Source: Actinomadura kijaniata NBRC 14229 (GTDB lineage Bacteria > Actinomycetota > Actinomycetes > Streptosporangiales > Streptosporangiaceae). Taken from it: a stretch of DNA of 64,000 bases. Below the pieces are notes generated by a model, which had not been told where the DNA came from, did not search any database, and saw nothing but the letters and a program-made list of their open reading frames with translations. Positions within the stretch are counted from its first letter, which is position 1. Every line of letters begins with the position of its first letter. Shown in pieces: positions 8,181 through 16,924 of the stretch. The stretch covers positions 1 to 64,000 of the forward strand of contig NZ_BCQR01000032.1 of the NCBI RefSeq assembly GCF_001552175.1, read 5' to 3'. A program made the translations under genes and the position numbers.

Positions 8181-8690
8181 AGCTCGACCTGGCGGTCGAA
8201 CCGATCGGTCCCGGTCAGGCCAGGATCCGGGTCACCAGTGCCTCGGTGAACCCGGTCGACGCGATGATCCGTGCCCGTCCGCGTCAGCATGAGGTGGCCG
8301 CGGTGCGGGTGCCGGGCGTGGAGGTCGTCGGCGTGATCACCGATGTGGGCCCCGCCGTCGACCGCCCGTTCACGATCGGGGACGCCGTCATGGCGATCAT
8401 GGTGCCCTCTGGCGAGCACGGCGGCTGCCGGGCGCACCTGGTCGCGAAGATCCCGGCCGGGTTCTCGAACGTCCAGGCCGCGCCCCTTCCGATGAACGGG
8501 CTCACTGCCCGGCTCGTGCTCGCCAAGCAGGCCGGTCACGGCCCGCACCGCTACTTCGTCGTGGTGCACGCCCTCGACGTCGAGCACATCGGCGTCCCGG
8601 CCGACGCGCCACCCCGGCCTTCCTCGGCTTCACCATGGCCGGCCACATCCTCGGCCGCGCGGCCCTGACCGCTGTTCCCCGGGCGTTACG
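8181..8690 (+). pseudogene. Chimeric remnant: zinc-type alcohol dehydrogenase N-part joined to PEBP/YbhB C-part
   Basis: From about 8181 the frame reads as the GroES-like N domain of an NADP-dependent oxidoreductase (a VTSASVNPVDAMIR block, PGVEVVGVITDVG, GDAVMAIMVPSGEHGG, KIPAGFSNVQAAPLPMNGLTA). From about 8530 the same frame switches to the C-terminal block of a phosphatidylethanolamine-binding (YbhB/Raf-kinase-inhibitor-like) protein (GPHRYFVVVHALDVEHIG). That block continues in another frame near 8610 (TPAFLGFTMAGHILGRAALT). There is no NAD(P)-binding domain and no PEBP N-part. This looks like a deletion that fused two genes, then a frameshift. It is not expected to be functional. Confidence 0.65.
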
Positions 8691-8702
8691 GCGGTGCCCC
8701 TT

Positions 8703-9461
8703 TCACGGCCGGGTCGTGAGCACCGCAGGGGTGGGGGCGCGGCGGGTCTCGTCGTAGGTGGGGTCGATGGTGCCGAACAGCCGGTCCCAGATGGTGGTGT
8801 AGAAGCCCAGGTTGACACGGCCGTCGGCGTGGTGACCGGCGTGGAAGGAAGGGGTGGCCACCCACCGGAACAGCCATCCGCGTCGCAACCGGGCGGGCAG
8901 TGGCTCCACGCCCAGGTGCCCCAGCGTCCCGAACGCCGCGTTCAGGACGACATAGCCAGCCAGTGCCCAGCCCGAGATCGTCCACAGCGACAGCACCGCC
9001 AGCCACATGCCGCCGAACCCCAGCACCTCAAGCGGGTGCAGCGCGAACAGCGTCAGCGGACGCGGATCGTCGAAACGGTGGTGCAACCGGTGGACCAGGG
9101 CGTAGACCGTCCGGTGGTGGGCCGCCGCGTGCCCGACGTACATCGCCGCGTCCATCACCAGGGTGAACCCCACCAGCTCGACCAGCACTCCAGGGCCGGT
9201 GAACCCCTCCAGCCGCAGGATCCCGTGCCGCCACAACCACCATCCCGCCACGGCCACCCCGGCGTTGAGCACGGTCGTCACCACCGCCAGCCCCACCTCG
9301 AACCGGGTGACCGGTGGGGAGACGGTGGGAACCGCTGACCGGCGTGCCAGCCACCCACCGGCCACCACACACGCCCCGGTCAACGCGAAGTTGAACGCCA
9401 GCGACAACGCCGTCACGGTGGCGAGGTCGAGTTCCCTCGCCCACTGGGACAGACCGCTCAC
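8703..9461 (-). CDS. Fatty acid hydroxylase / sterol desaturase family membrane protein
   Basis: 252 residues with about five hydrophobic segments. The three histidine clusters of the family are visible: HAAAHH (HxxxH type), HRLHH (HxxHH type) and, near the C terminus, FHAGHH (HxxHH type), which together would bind a di-iron centre. Relatives hydroxylate or desaturate lipids or carotenoids in the membrane; the substrate here is not deducible. The GTG at 9461 is preferred because GGGAGG precedes it closely; a GTG at 9497 would add 12 unlikely residues. It is transcribed in the same direction as the CoA-transferase gene, 63 bp downstream of that gene's stop. Confidence 0.8.
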   Translation of the reverse strand: MSGLSQWARELDLATVTALSLAFNFALTGACVVAGGWLARRSAVPTVSPPVTRFEVGLAVVTTVLNAGVAVAGWWLWRHGILRLEGFTGPGVLVELVGFTLVMDAAMYVGHAAAHHRTVYALVHRLHHRFDDPRPLTLFALHPLEVLGFGGMWLAVLSLWTISGWALAGYVVLNAAFGTLGHLGVEPLPARLRRGWLFRWVATPSFHAGHHADGRVNLGFYTTIWDRLFGTIDPTYDETRRAPTPAVLTTRP

Positions 9462-9524
9462 GGCACCACCTCCCGCCGGGGAGGGTGAGTATCCCACGCA
9501 GTTCCGACACTCCGGCGGGACCGG

Positions 9525-10757
9525 TCAAAGGGACGGGAACCCCAGGGCGCGGCCGGCTTCGCGCAGGCCGTCGCGGGCGTCGGGGTGCGCGACGTGGTCG
9601 ATCAGCTGCCGGGCCTGTTCGGCGGCGTCGCGGCCCCAGATCGTGGCGGTGCCCTGCTCGCTGACGACGAAGCTGTGCTGGAAGGAGGTCGCCGGGCCGG
9701 TCAGGCGCGGCACCACCGTCGACACGTCGGCCTTGGGATGCCAGGAGGGCAGCGCGATGATCGCCCGGCCACCGGGCGAGTGCAGCGCGCCGACCACGAA
9801 GTCGCTCTGGCCACCGAAGCCCGAGTAGATCGCCCCGTTCACGCGGCTGGCGTTGGCCTGGGCGAACAGGTCGACCTCCAGCGCGGAGTTCACCGACACC
9901 AGGCGCGGCTGCCGCGCGATCAGGCCCGGGTCGTTGGTCTTCTCGGTGCGCAGCATCCGCACCCGGTCGTTGCGGTCGACCCAGTCGTACAGCTCCTGGC
10001 CGCCGAAGGCGAACGAGGCGGTGATCGGCGCTTTGGTGTCCAGCGCGCCGGCCTTCTCCAGGGCGAGCACGCCGTCGCTGAACATCTCCGACCACACCGC
10101 CAGGCCGCGGCGGTCGCGCAGCGACTCCAGCACCGCGTCGGGGACCGCTCCGATCCCCAGTTGCAGCGTGGCGTTCTGCGGGACGAGGGCGGCGACCCGC
10201 TCGGCGATGGCGCGGGAGACCTCGCCGGGCGGCCTGGGGGTCGGCGACGGGAGCGGCTCGTCGACCTCGATCGCGTAGTCGACCTCCTGCTCGGCGAGGA
10301 CGGCGTCCCCGTGGGTGTAGGGCATGCGGCGGTTGCACTGGGCGATGACCAGACCGCCGCGCGCCCGCACCGCCTCGATCGCCGCCGGCAGGATGTTGAC
10401 CTCGATGCCCAGCGACACGGTGCCGCCGGCCGGTGGGGACGTCTGCACGATCACCACGTCCGGTGGCAGCTCCCCCTTCAGCAGGAGCGGAACCAGCGAC
10501 AGGCGCGAGGGCAGGTACCGCAGCCCCCGGCGACCGCGCATGCCCGCGCCCACGAACGGGGTCTCCAGCACGACCCCGGCGCGGTCGGGCAGGTCCCCCT
10601 GGGCGTTCAGCATGAACAGCCGGTATTCGGCGACCGCCTCGTCCAGGATCTCCAGGGCCCGCCTGGGGGTGGCGAAGTTGCCGCCGGCCACCACCCGCGG
10701 GCTGCCGGGCAGCCGCGCCAGCACCGCGGCCAGTTGTGACTCGGAGATGATCCGCAC
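9525..10757 (-). CDS. Acetyl-CoA hydrolase / 4-hydroxybutyrate-type CoA-transferase
   Basis: 410 residues, typical of the acetyl-CoA hydrolase/transferase family (two Rossmann-like domains). The N domain carries the GGNFATP...LMLNAQGDL region; the C domain has LQLGIGAVPDAVLESL, WSEMFSDG, and the family block FGGQSDFVVGA near residues 330-340. Such enzymes move CoA between acetyl-CoA and carboxylic acids such as 4-hydroxybutyrate, succinate or propionate, in the cytoplasm. The ATG at 10757 has a GAAGGGGG-type upstream element. The exact acid cannot be told from sequence. It is followed by the hydroxylase gene in the same direction. Confidence 0.8.
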   Translation of the reverse strand: MRIISESQLAAVLARLPGSPRVVAGGNFATPRRALEILDEAVAEYRLFMLNAQGDLPDRAGVVLETPFVGAGMRGRRGLRYLPSRLSLVPLLLKGELPPDVVIVQTSPPAGGTVSLGIEVNILPAAIEAVRARGGLVIAQCNRRMPYTHGDAVLAEQEVDYAIEVDEPLPSPTPRPPGEVSRAIAERVAALVPQNATLQLGIGAVPDAVLESLRDRRGLAVWSEMFSDGVLALEKAGALDTKAPITASFAFGGQELYDWVDRNDRVRMLRTEKTNDPGLIARQPRLVSVNSALEVDLFAQANASRVNGAIYSGFGGQSDFVVGALHSPGGRAIIALPSWHPKADVSTVVPRLTGPATSFQHSFVVSEQGTATIWGRDAAEQARQLIDHVAHPDARDGLREAGRALGFPSL

Positions 10758-10821
10758 CGGTCCCCCTTCGTCGGCGTCCTCGCCGTCGCTTCCATGATCG
10801 CACCCTGTCGATCAGGGGCGG

Positions 10822-11259
10822 TCACCCGGTGATCCGCGTGGGGACGATCCGCAGGAACGCCTCCTCCCCGCCGGGCCAGGGCCGCACGTCGGCCTTGGGC
10901 ACCGCCGCGCGCTCGTCCTCGGGGTCCACGCGGTGCGCCGCCCCCTGGATCAGGACGCTCCAGCCCTCCCGCCGGGTCTTGACGAGACGGTCGATCTCGA
11001 AGCCCACCTTGAACCCGGCGTCGGCGATGCCCGTACGCAGGTCCTCTTCGGTCGCGCTGCCCTGACCGGTGCGGAACACGACGGCCCCCTCGCGCATCCG
11101 ATAGTTGACCGGCAGCACCGTCACGCCGTAGCGGCCGGTGAAAGCGATGCGGCCGATGCCGCCCGGCTCGATCAGCCGCAGGCACTCGGCCTCGCCCAGC
11201 CGCTCCACCACCGGTTCCCGGCCGGTGGCCGAGGTGCCCTACGCCTCCTGGTCCGTCAT
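10822..11259 (-). CDS. Pyridoxamine 5'-phosphate oxidase-fold protein with in-frame amber codon
   Basis: The readable protein (GTG at 11211, 129 residues) is a PNPOx-like split-barrel flavin-binding protein: ECLRLIEPGGIGRIAFTGRYGVTVLPVNYR, then VVFRTGQGS and WSVLIQGAAHRV. Upstream in the same frame lies a better start: ATG at 11259 with an AGGGA ribosome binding site, giving MTDQEA, then TAG at 11239-11241, then GTSATGREPVVERLGEAE. Either the N terminus has been hit by a nonsense mutation and translation restarts at the GTG pair (11208/11211), or the stop is read through. Relatives are F420/FMN-binding reductases or nitroimidazole-resistance-like proteins. Codes in the same direction as the CoA-transferase, 64 bp upstream. 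Confidence 0.65.
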
Positions 11260-11552
11260 CGATCGTTCCCTACCAGGGTCGTCGGGTTCTCAGATGCCCC
11301 GCACCCCCAAAGATCTCTCAGACGGCGGCGCACCGGGCGGGACCTTCGGCCCTGATCACAGGGCCGTTGGACACCGCGCACCACAAGGCACCCTGCGGCA
11401 ATGCCGAAGGCGCGGTGCTCCAGCCGCAAACCGGCCGTCTGTCCCCTTCCTGCTTCGTTACGTGGCGGTGGGCGCGGGGTCGGCTGCGCCGATGCACGCC
11501 GTCACGTTCGTGGCAGCTCTCAGACAGCGGCCGGATGACGCGCTGACCGGGT

Positions 11553-12206
11553 CTACGGTTCGGTCGGCTTGCGGGCCAGGAGACGGCCGTGCTGGAACCT
11601 CTCGTTCTCGCCCGGCTCGCGGCGCGTCCGGCTGATCTCCGTGAGCCCGGCCTTGGACGCCAGGTCCGCGACGTGGTCGAGGGAGAGCCGGTAGGCGAGG
11701 GAGACCTTGTGGTCGAACGGCTCGGCCGACTGCGCCGAGTCGTCGTCGGTGGCGAAGAACCCGAGGAGCAGGTGGCCGCCCGGCGCCAGCACCCGGGCGA
11801 ACTCATCGAAGACCACCGACAGGTCCTGCGGGGGCGTGTGGATGATGGAGTACCAGGCCAGAACGCCGCCCAGCGCGCCGTCAGCGATGTCCAGCGCGAG
11901 CATCGAACCCTCGTCGAACCGCAGGTCCGGGTACTGCCGACGGGCCAGCTCGATCATCGCTGGCGAGGCGTCGACGCCGAAGGCGGTCACGCCGAGGGAG
12001 GCCAGCCGCGCCGTGACGCCGCCGGGGCCGCATCCAAGGTCGGCCACCGGCCCGGCGTCTGCGTCCCGTACGTGTTCGGCGAACGCGGTGACCAGGGCGC
12101 GGTCCAGCGGATGCCCTTCGACCGAGTCGCGGAACAGCTCGGCGTAAAGGGTGGCGACGGCGTCGTAGGCCGCCCGGGTGGTGTCCAGGGAGGAGGATTC
12201 GATCAT
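11553..12206 (-). CDS. Class I SAM-dependent methyltransferase
   Basis: 217 residues. Motif I is VADLGCGPGGVTARL near residue 52; the acidic residue of motif II is in FGVDASPAMIELAR; later come GVLAWYSIIHTPP and FARVLAPGGHLLLGFF. The ATG at 12206 gives a standard family N terminus (AAYDAVATLYAELF). No membrane segment, so cytoplasmic. The substrate is unknown. The gene stands alone; 11260-11552 upstream of the neighbouring gene holds no recognisable feature. Confidence 0.75.
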   Translation of the reverse strand: MIESSSLDTTRAAYDAVATLYAELFRDSVEGHPLDRALVTAFAEHVRDADAGPVADLGCGPGGVTARLASLGVTAFGVDASPAMIELARRQYPDLRFDEGSMLALDIADGALGGVLAWYSIIHTPPQDLSVVFDEFARVLAPGGHLLLGFFATDDDSAQSAEPFDHKVSLAYRLSLDHVADLASKAGLTEISRTRREPGENERFQHGRLLARKPTEP

Positions 12207-12499
12207 GGTTGACGACCCTAGCCCGCGCAGTGCGGCGTCCGTACGGCCGTGGCCGACCTCAATTGTGTGAGGGGGGTTGGTGGGTCGTCGGTCATCGGCT
12301 TCGTGGTCGGTGTCCGTCGGGAGGGGGCCGAGGTGATCGCCGTCGCGCCGCTGGGAGAACGTCAGCGGCTGCCGTGCGGAGGTGCTGGGCGGCCGAGGGG
12401 TCAGCCCAGTAGGTCTTCGGGTTCTGGTCTTCTGGTGAACGGCGCGGTGGCCGCGACTTTTGGCCCTGTCTTCGGACACGCCCCGCTCAGGAGACCGCC
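12207..12499 (+). other. Gene-free interval of about 290 bp
   Basis: No recognisable gene in either strand; only a ribosome binding site (AGGAGA) for the small reading frame at 12500. Confidence 0.3.
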
Positions 12500-12664
12500 A
12501 TGACAGCGCCGCTCGTCAGCAACCGGCCGTCCGCCGAAGCCGCCCTCCACCTGCCGCACGACGCCCGGCGCGTCCGGCCGTGGCTCGACTCCCCCAACGG
12601 TCCGGGCGCCCTGTCCGACCCGGCGATGGCGGCGCACCTGCCGCCCCCGGCGCGGCATGGCTGA
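12500..12664 (+). CDS. Small hypothetical protein, possibly a truncated anti-sigma/ATPase-type N terminus
   Basis: 54 codons from an ATG with an excellent ribosome binding site (AGGAGACCGCC then ATG). The start (SAEAALHLPHDARRVRPWLDS) weakly resembles the N terminus of the short HATPase_c regulators of actinomycetes, but the ATP-binding part is missing. It converges on the reading frame at 12671-12964. It may be a fragment; confidence in a functional product is low. Confidence 0.3.
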   Translation: MTAPLVSNRPSAEAALHLPHDARRVRPWLDSPNGPGALSDPAMAAHLPPPARHG

Positions 12665-12670
12665 CCCACG

Positions 12671-12964
12671 TTATCCGGCCGGGCGCCCCGCCGCTGACCA
12701 CGGCCCACCGGACAGGAGCGGCGCCAGTCCGGGATAGACCAGCACGCCGTCACCACGGCAGGCGCGCCACAACGCCTCACGATCCAGATCCACGACACCG
12801 GCGTCGAACAGGTCGGCCAGGTCGGCCGACCAGCGCAGCAGCACGCCGTTCCGGCGGTACACCAGCGCTCGACCGACCCCAAGGACTCTGCCGGTGCCGT
12901 CAGACTTCCCCGTGGTGGTGCCCTCGCGGCCGAGCTTCGGATTCTCCGACCGGACCCACCGCAC
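12671..12964 (-). CDS. Hypothetical protein, uncertain
   Basis: 97 codons from a GTG at 12964. The part from about residue 32 (ALVYRRNGVLLRWSADLADL...) has protein-like alternation and good third-position GC. No family is recognised, no signal peptide and no clear ribosome binding site. It lies between a small fragment and the epoxide hydrolase gene and may itself be a remnant. No other feature is seen in 12965-13044. Confidence 0.25.
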   Translation of the reverse strand: MRWVRSENPKLGREGTTTGKSDGTGRVLGVGRALVYRRNGVLLRWSADLADLFDAGVVDLDREALWRACRGDGVLVYPGLAPLLSGGPWSAAGRPAG

Positions 12965-13044
12965 CCTCGATCCTGGCCCAGCCGACAGGCCGACGGCTGC
13001 GCACCATCGGCCTGTCGGGGCCGTGCTCCGTCCGAGCTGGAGGG

Positions 13045-14217
13045 TTAGCCCAGACTCCGGAAGAACGCCCGAAGGTCGTTGACCATCAGGTCAGGGGTCT
13101 CCAGGGCCGCGAAGTGACCGCCCCGCTCGAACTCCGTCCAGCGCACCACGTTGTGCACCTGGTCGGCCAACGGGCGCACCGAGAAGTCGGTGGGGAACAC
13201 CGCGACCGCGGTCGGCACCGTCCCGCGCTCCTTGGGCGCCCACATGGTGAAGTCGTTGAACCGCTCGTAGTAGGTGTGCGCCGCCGAGCCCGCGGTGCCG
13301 GTGAACCAGTAGATGCTCACGTTGGTGAGGATCCGGTCCCGGTCCACCGCGTCCTCGGGGAGCTTGGCGGCCGGGTCCGTCCATTCCTTGAACTTCTCCA
13401 CGATCCAGGCGAGCTGACCGGCGGGAGAGTCGTGCAGCCCTGCCGCGACCGTCTGCGGACGCGTGCCCTGGACCTGCATGTAGGCGCCCAGGTTCTCCTG
13501 CCAGTCCTTCATCCCGTCCAGCCGCCCCCGCTCGACCTCGCTCAGCGAACCCATGATCGCCGGATCGCCGCTCGGGAACGTGAGCAGGCCGTTGACGTGC
13601 ACACCGATGACGCTGCCCGGCGCGGCGCGTCCCACCAGCGGAGCGATGAACCCGCTGACGTCGCCACCCTGCACGCCGTACCGGTCGTAGCCGAGCCTGG
13701 ACATCAGTTCCGCCAGCGCCGCGGCGGTGCGGCCGTCCGTCCAGCCGGTACCGGGCAACGGACCGGAGAAGCCGTACCCCGGCAGCGACGGGATCACCAG
13801 ATGGAAGGCGTCGGCGGCCTCGCCACCGTGAGCCGCGGGGTCGGTGAGCGGGCCGATGAGGTCGAGGAACTCCACGACCGAACCGGGCCAACCGTGCAGC
13901 AGCAGGAGCGGAGTGGCGTCAGGCTCGGGGGAACGTACATGCAAAAAGTGCACCTGCGCGCCGTCCACGATGGTGGTGAACTGCGGGTATGCGTTGAGCG
14001 CCGCCTGCTGGGCGTGCCAGTCGAAGCCGTCGGCCCAGTAGGCGGCCAGCTCCCGCAGGTAGCCGGTCGGCACACCGCGCTCCCATCCGGCGCCGGGCAG
14101 CTCGGGGACCCAGCGGGTACGACGCAACCGCTCGTGCAGGTCGTCGAGGTCGGCCTGCGGGATCTGGACGCGGTAGGGCTGGATCTCGTTCGTCATGTCC
14201 ATCACGGTATTAGCCAT
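13045..14217 (-). CDS. Epoxide hydrolase (EHN domain plus alpha/beta hydrolase)
   Basis: 390 residues. The N-terminal EHN domain (about 10-120) is followed by the alpha/beta-hydrolase core: oxyanion segment LLLHGWPGS (105-113), nucleophile Asp186 in VQGGDVSG, and the catalytic His368 in [10 protein letters not shown]. The enzyme opens an epoxide to a vicinal diol in the cytoplasm. It is divergent from a WYL regulator only 33 bp away, so that regulator probably controls it. Alternative starts lie at 14202 and 14196; none has a clear ribosome binding site, so the transcript may be leaderless. A paralogue sits at 45988-47151. Confidence 0.85.
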   Translation of the reverse strand: MANTVMDMTNEIQPYRVQIPQADLDDLHERLRRTRWVPELPGAGWERGVPTGYLRELAAYWADGFDWHAQQAALNAYPQFTTIVDGAQVHFLHVRSPEPDATPLLLLHGWPGSVVEFLDLIGPLTDPAAHGGEAADAFHLVIPSLPGYGFSGPLPGTGWTDGRTAAALAELMSRLGYDRYGVQGGDVSGFIAPLVGRAAPGSVIGVHVNGLLTFPSGDPAIMGSLSEVERGRLDGMKDWQENLGAYMQVQGTRPQTVAAGLHDSPAGQLAWIVEKFKEWTDPAAKLPEDAVDRDRILTNVSIYWFTGTAGSAAHTYYERFNDFTMWAPKERGTVPTAVAVFPTDFSVRPLADQVHNVVRWTEFERGGHFAALETPDLMVNDLRAFFRSLG

Positions 14218-14219
14218 TG

Positions 14220-14238
14220 GTGACAGGTACAGGCACCG
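14220..14238. promoter_or_regulatory. Candidate operator in the epoxide hydrolase/WYL divergon
   Basis: The 33-bp gap between the two divergent genes contains GGTG...CACC outer arms around a central GTAC, and a tandem ACAGG/TACAGG. All control elements must fit in or beside this gap. Assignment as the WYL-protein site is inference. Confidence 0.3.
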
Positions 14239-14250
14239 ATCGCAGCGACA

Positions 14251-15237
14251 ATGCTGCCCATGTTGGAAACATCCGCACGACTGCTGCGCCTGCTGTCACT
14301 CCTACAGGCGCGCACGGACTGGACCGGCGCCGAACTCGCCGACCGGCTACAGGTCGGCCTGCGCACCGTGCGACGCGACGTCGAACGACTGCGCGAACTG
14401 GGCTACCCGGTGAACGCCACGCCAGGTGTGGCCGGCGGGTACCGGCTCGGGGCGGGCGCCGCGCTGCCGCCGCTGTTGCTCGACGACGAGGAGGCCGTGG
14501 CGGTGGCGATCAGCCTGCGCACGGCCGCGACGGGCAGCGTCGCCGGCCTGGAGGAGGGCGCGGTACGGGCGCTGACCAAGCTCCAACAACTCCTGCCCTC
14601 CCGGCTGCGGCACCGGGTGGAGGCCTTCCGCACGGCGACCGTCGCACTGCCCGGGGCGGCCGATCCGCAGGTCAGCGCCGATCTACTGGCCGCGGTCGCC
14701 GCCGCGTGCCGCGACCGACGCCGGATGCGGCTGCGCTACCGAGGACGCGACGGCCTCACCACGCGCGAGATCGAACCACACCAGCTGGTGCACACCCCAC
14801 GCCGGTGGTACCTGGTGGCATGGGACGTGACCAAGGCCGACTGGCGCACCTTCCGGGTCGACCGGATCGAGGAACCACTCGGACCACCGGGGGCACGCTT
14901 CACACCGCGCACACCCCCCGAGCAGGACACCGCCGCCTACGTCTCCCACGCCATCACCTCGGCTCCCTACACCTACCAGGCCCGCATCCTCTTCCACGCC
15001 CCGCTGGAGACGGTGGCGCCACACACCTCGCCCGGCGCCGGACGACTGGAAGCCGTGGACGCGAGCACCTGCCTGTTCACCGCAGGCTCGAACTCGCTGC
15101 GCGAACTGGCGGTGCACGTGGCGGTGAAGGGGTTCGACTTCGAGGTACTGGACCCGCCGGAGCTGATCCCGGTGCTGCGCGAGGTCCGCGACCGCCTCGA
15201 CCGGGCCGCGACCCTGTCGCACCCGGAATTCAGCTAA
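14251..15237 (+). CDS. WYL-domain (YafY/DeoR-like) transcriptional regulator
   Basis: 328 residues. HTH_11 domain at about 8-60 ([11 protein letters not shown]..., [25 protein letters not shown]), the WYL domain at about 140-220 (the W-Y-L residues in RRWYLVAWD near 188), and a C-terminal WCX domain. The start is ATG 14251 or ATG 14260. WYL proteins sense small molecules or nucleic acids and act as activators or repressors. Being divergent from the epoxide hydrolase at very short distance, it probably regulates it. Confidence 0.85.
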   Translation: MLPMLETSARLLRLLSLLQARTDWTGAELADRLQVGLRTVRRDVERLRELGYPVNATPGVAGGYRLGAGAALPPLLLDDEEAVAVAISLRTAATGSVAGLEEGAVRALTKLQQLLPSRLRHRVEAFRTATVALPGAADPQVSADLLAAVAAACRDRRRMRLRYRGRDGLTTREIEPHQLVHTPRRWYLVAWDVTKADWRTFRVDRIEEPLGPPGARFTPRTPPEQDTAAYVSHAITSAPYTYQARILFHAPLETVAPHTSPGAGRLEAVDASTCLFTAGSNSLRELAVHVAVKGFDFEVLDPPELIPVLREVRDRLDRAATLSHPEFS

Positions 15238-15502
15238 CACCCACGCGCACCCCAGGAAAGCCTGCCGCCCAGCTGGTCGCGCCGCCCCCCGGCCGTCCAG
15301 GGGCACACGGACAGACAACCCCAACGACATGCAGCGGGAAACCTCAACGGCAGCACACCCTGGCACCGAAGGCCGACGAGACCGAGGATGCCATTCGTAC
15401 CGAAGAGCACCTCGACGTCCCAGTCCGAGGGTGTCACCGGCGGCGACCAGCGTCAGGCCCACCAGGACGGGCGCGTTAGACCAGGTGGTCGTCCATGAAC
15501 GC

Positions 15503-15663
15503 GCGCCGATCCCCTGGCGGTCCTGACCGAGCAGGAACGCCAGTTCCTGGAGCTGATCGAAGAAGGCGGTCAAGAACTACGTGTCCAATCTGTTCGCCAA
15601 ACTCAACATGAGTTGCCGCCCTCGGCGGCTGGCTGCTCTTGTCGCTCAGTTCAAGGCCGACCG
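15503..15663 (+). pseudogene. LuxR/DevR-type HTH remnant with internal deletion
   Basis: The first part reads DPLAVLTEQERQFLELIEEG, the start of a NarL/DevR-type LuxR HTH. In the +1 frame from about 15569 it resumes with VKNYVSNLFAKLNMS and RPRRLAALVAQFK, the recognition helix and tail of the same domain. The intervening scaffold helix (about 17 codons) is deleted and the frame shifted; the receiver domain is absent. DevR-type regulators typically govern hypoxia/nitrate genes, and this fragment lies next to narGHJI. It is non-functional. Confidence 0.6.
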
Positions 15664-15869
15664 TGCTAAGGATTGCACCGAGCCTGAAGTGCTGATTGGG
15701 GTCTGCGCTTCTTTCTGCTGTTGGTTTTTGTGTTTGGTCTTCTGTGTGTATTTTTACAACCCACATCCTTTACGTAGTAAGGTAGAGAAGTTCGGCAGCG
15801 TGCCCGCCCCCTTGGGTGGCGACTCTGTGTCTAGCCCCGGTCCCCGGCTGAGAGGCGCTCGGGAGCTCA

Positions 15870-15897
15870 TGCGGCTCCACGAAGGTGTGGAGCCGCA
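15870..15897 (-). terminator. Hairpin downstream of narI
   Basis: Perfect 11-bp arms TGCGGCTCCAC (15870-15880) and GTGGAGCCGCA (15887-15897) with a 6-nt loop, about 230 bp beyond the narI stop codon. It is the first strong stem on the leftward path and a likely end of the nar transcript. Confidence 0.55.
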
Positions 15898-16129
15898 GAC
15901 GCGAATCCGCCCTGCCCTCCCCCACCATGAGACGGGCCCGCCCCTTCGCTTCTCTCGGCCGCCGGGCCGCTGTTGGAGGAGGTCTCTGAAAACATCCGGC
16001 GCTGACGCCGCAGGAGGTCTCCCCCACCGGCCAGGAGCCGACCGCCGCTCGCCGTTGGGTACGCCTTTGGCCGGGCACCGGCGACGGATGCGAAGCTGAC
16101 GGGTCCGTCCCGCCGGTGAGGTCGCGTTC

Positions 16130-16924
16130 TCAGGAGGTACGTTCCCAGCCCCGGCGGGGGGCACGGGCGCCGAGTCTCGCGTCGCGGCTGCGGTAGACAA
16201 TGTAGGGGCGGGTCAGGTAGCCGATGGGCGCGGTGAGCATGTGCACCAGGCGGGTGAACGGCCAAATGGCGAACAGCAGCAACGCGCTGAGGGCGTGCAG
16301 CTGGAACAGGATCGGCACGCCCACCATCAGGTGCGGGTCGGGTCGCAGGTAGAACACCGACCGGAACCAGGGGGAGACGGTCTCGCGGTAGTTGTAGCCG
16401 CCACCGGCGATGTTGGCCGCGACGGTGGCGGCCAGGCCCAGCACGATCACCAGGGTGAGCACCGCGTACATGAGTTTGTCGTTGCGGGTGGTGGCCGAGA
16501 AGACCGGACCGACGGTGCGGCGCCGGTAGATCAGGATCGCCAGGCCGGTGAGGGTGCAGATCCCTGCGACGGTGCCCAGGACCACGGCGACGAGGTGGTA
16601 GGCGTGCTCGCTGATCCCCGCCGCGGCCGTCCAGCGTTCGGGAATGACGAGCCCGCCGATGTGGCCGAGCAGCACGACCAGGATCCCGAAGTGGAAAAGG
16701 GGGCTGCCGACGCGCAGCAGGCGGTTCTCGTAGAGCTGGGAGGAGCGGGTGGTCCAGCCGAACTTGTCGTAGCGGTACCGCCAGTAGTGGCCGAGGACGA
16801 AGACCGCGATGGTGACGTACGGCAGCGCGCCCCACAGCAGCACCTCCCAGACGTCCGCCTGGCCGTTGTCGCGCGCGGGCTCGGCGGCCCGTCGGGCGGC
16901 GTGAACGACGACTGCGCTGATCAT
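16130..16924 (-). CDS. narI: Respiratory nitrate reductase gamma subunit (cytochrome b)
   Basis: 264 residues with five hydrophobic segments. It is the membrane diheme cytochrome b that takes electrons from quinol and passes them to NarH. Family blocks are clear: VLGHYWRYRYDKFGWTTRSSQ near residue 45, RLLRVGSPLFHFGIL, HIGGLVIP, and the C-terminal LHALSALLLFAIWPFTRLVH. These contain the conserved heme-ligand histidines of the family. It overlaps the narJ stop by four bases (ATGA), so it is translationally coupled. Last gene of the leftward narKGHJI block. Confidence in identity is high. Confidence 0.95.
   Translation of the reverse strand: MISAVVVHAARRAAEPARDNGQADVWEVLLWGALPYVTIAVFVLGHYWRYRYDKFGWTTRSSQLYENRLLRVGSPLFHFGILVVLLGHIGGLVIPERWTAAAGISEHAYHLVAVVLGTVAGICTLTGLAILIYRRRTVGPVFSATTRNDKLMYAVLTLVIVLGLAATVAANIAGGGYNYRETVSPWFRSVFYLRPDPHLMVGVPILFQLHALSALLLFAIWPFTRLVHMLTAPIGYLTRPYIVYRSRDARLGARAPRRGWERTS

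Larger units (their letters stand above)
15238..16129. other. 892-bp interval with a gene remnant, AT-rich patch and terminator
   Basis: No intact gene. It contains the LuxR-type remnant (15503-15663), a patch of clearly lower GC at about 15690-15790 with T-rich runs on the plus strand, and the hairpin at 15870-15897. The word AGGAGGTCT occurs twice (about 15975 and 16012) without an obvious role. Confidence 0.5.

Noticed and set aside
12500-14223. Very long plus-strand frame covering the epoxide hydrolase
   Set aside because: It is the antisense reading of the minus-strand epoxide hydrolase gene, whose motifs are unambiguous.
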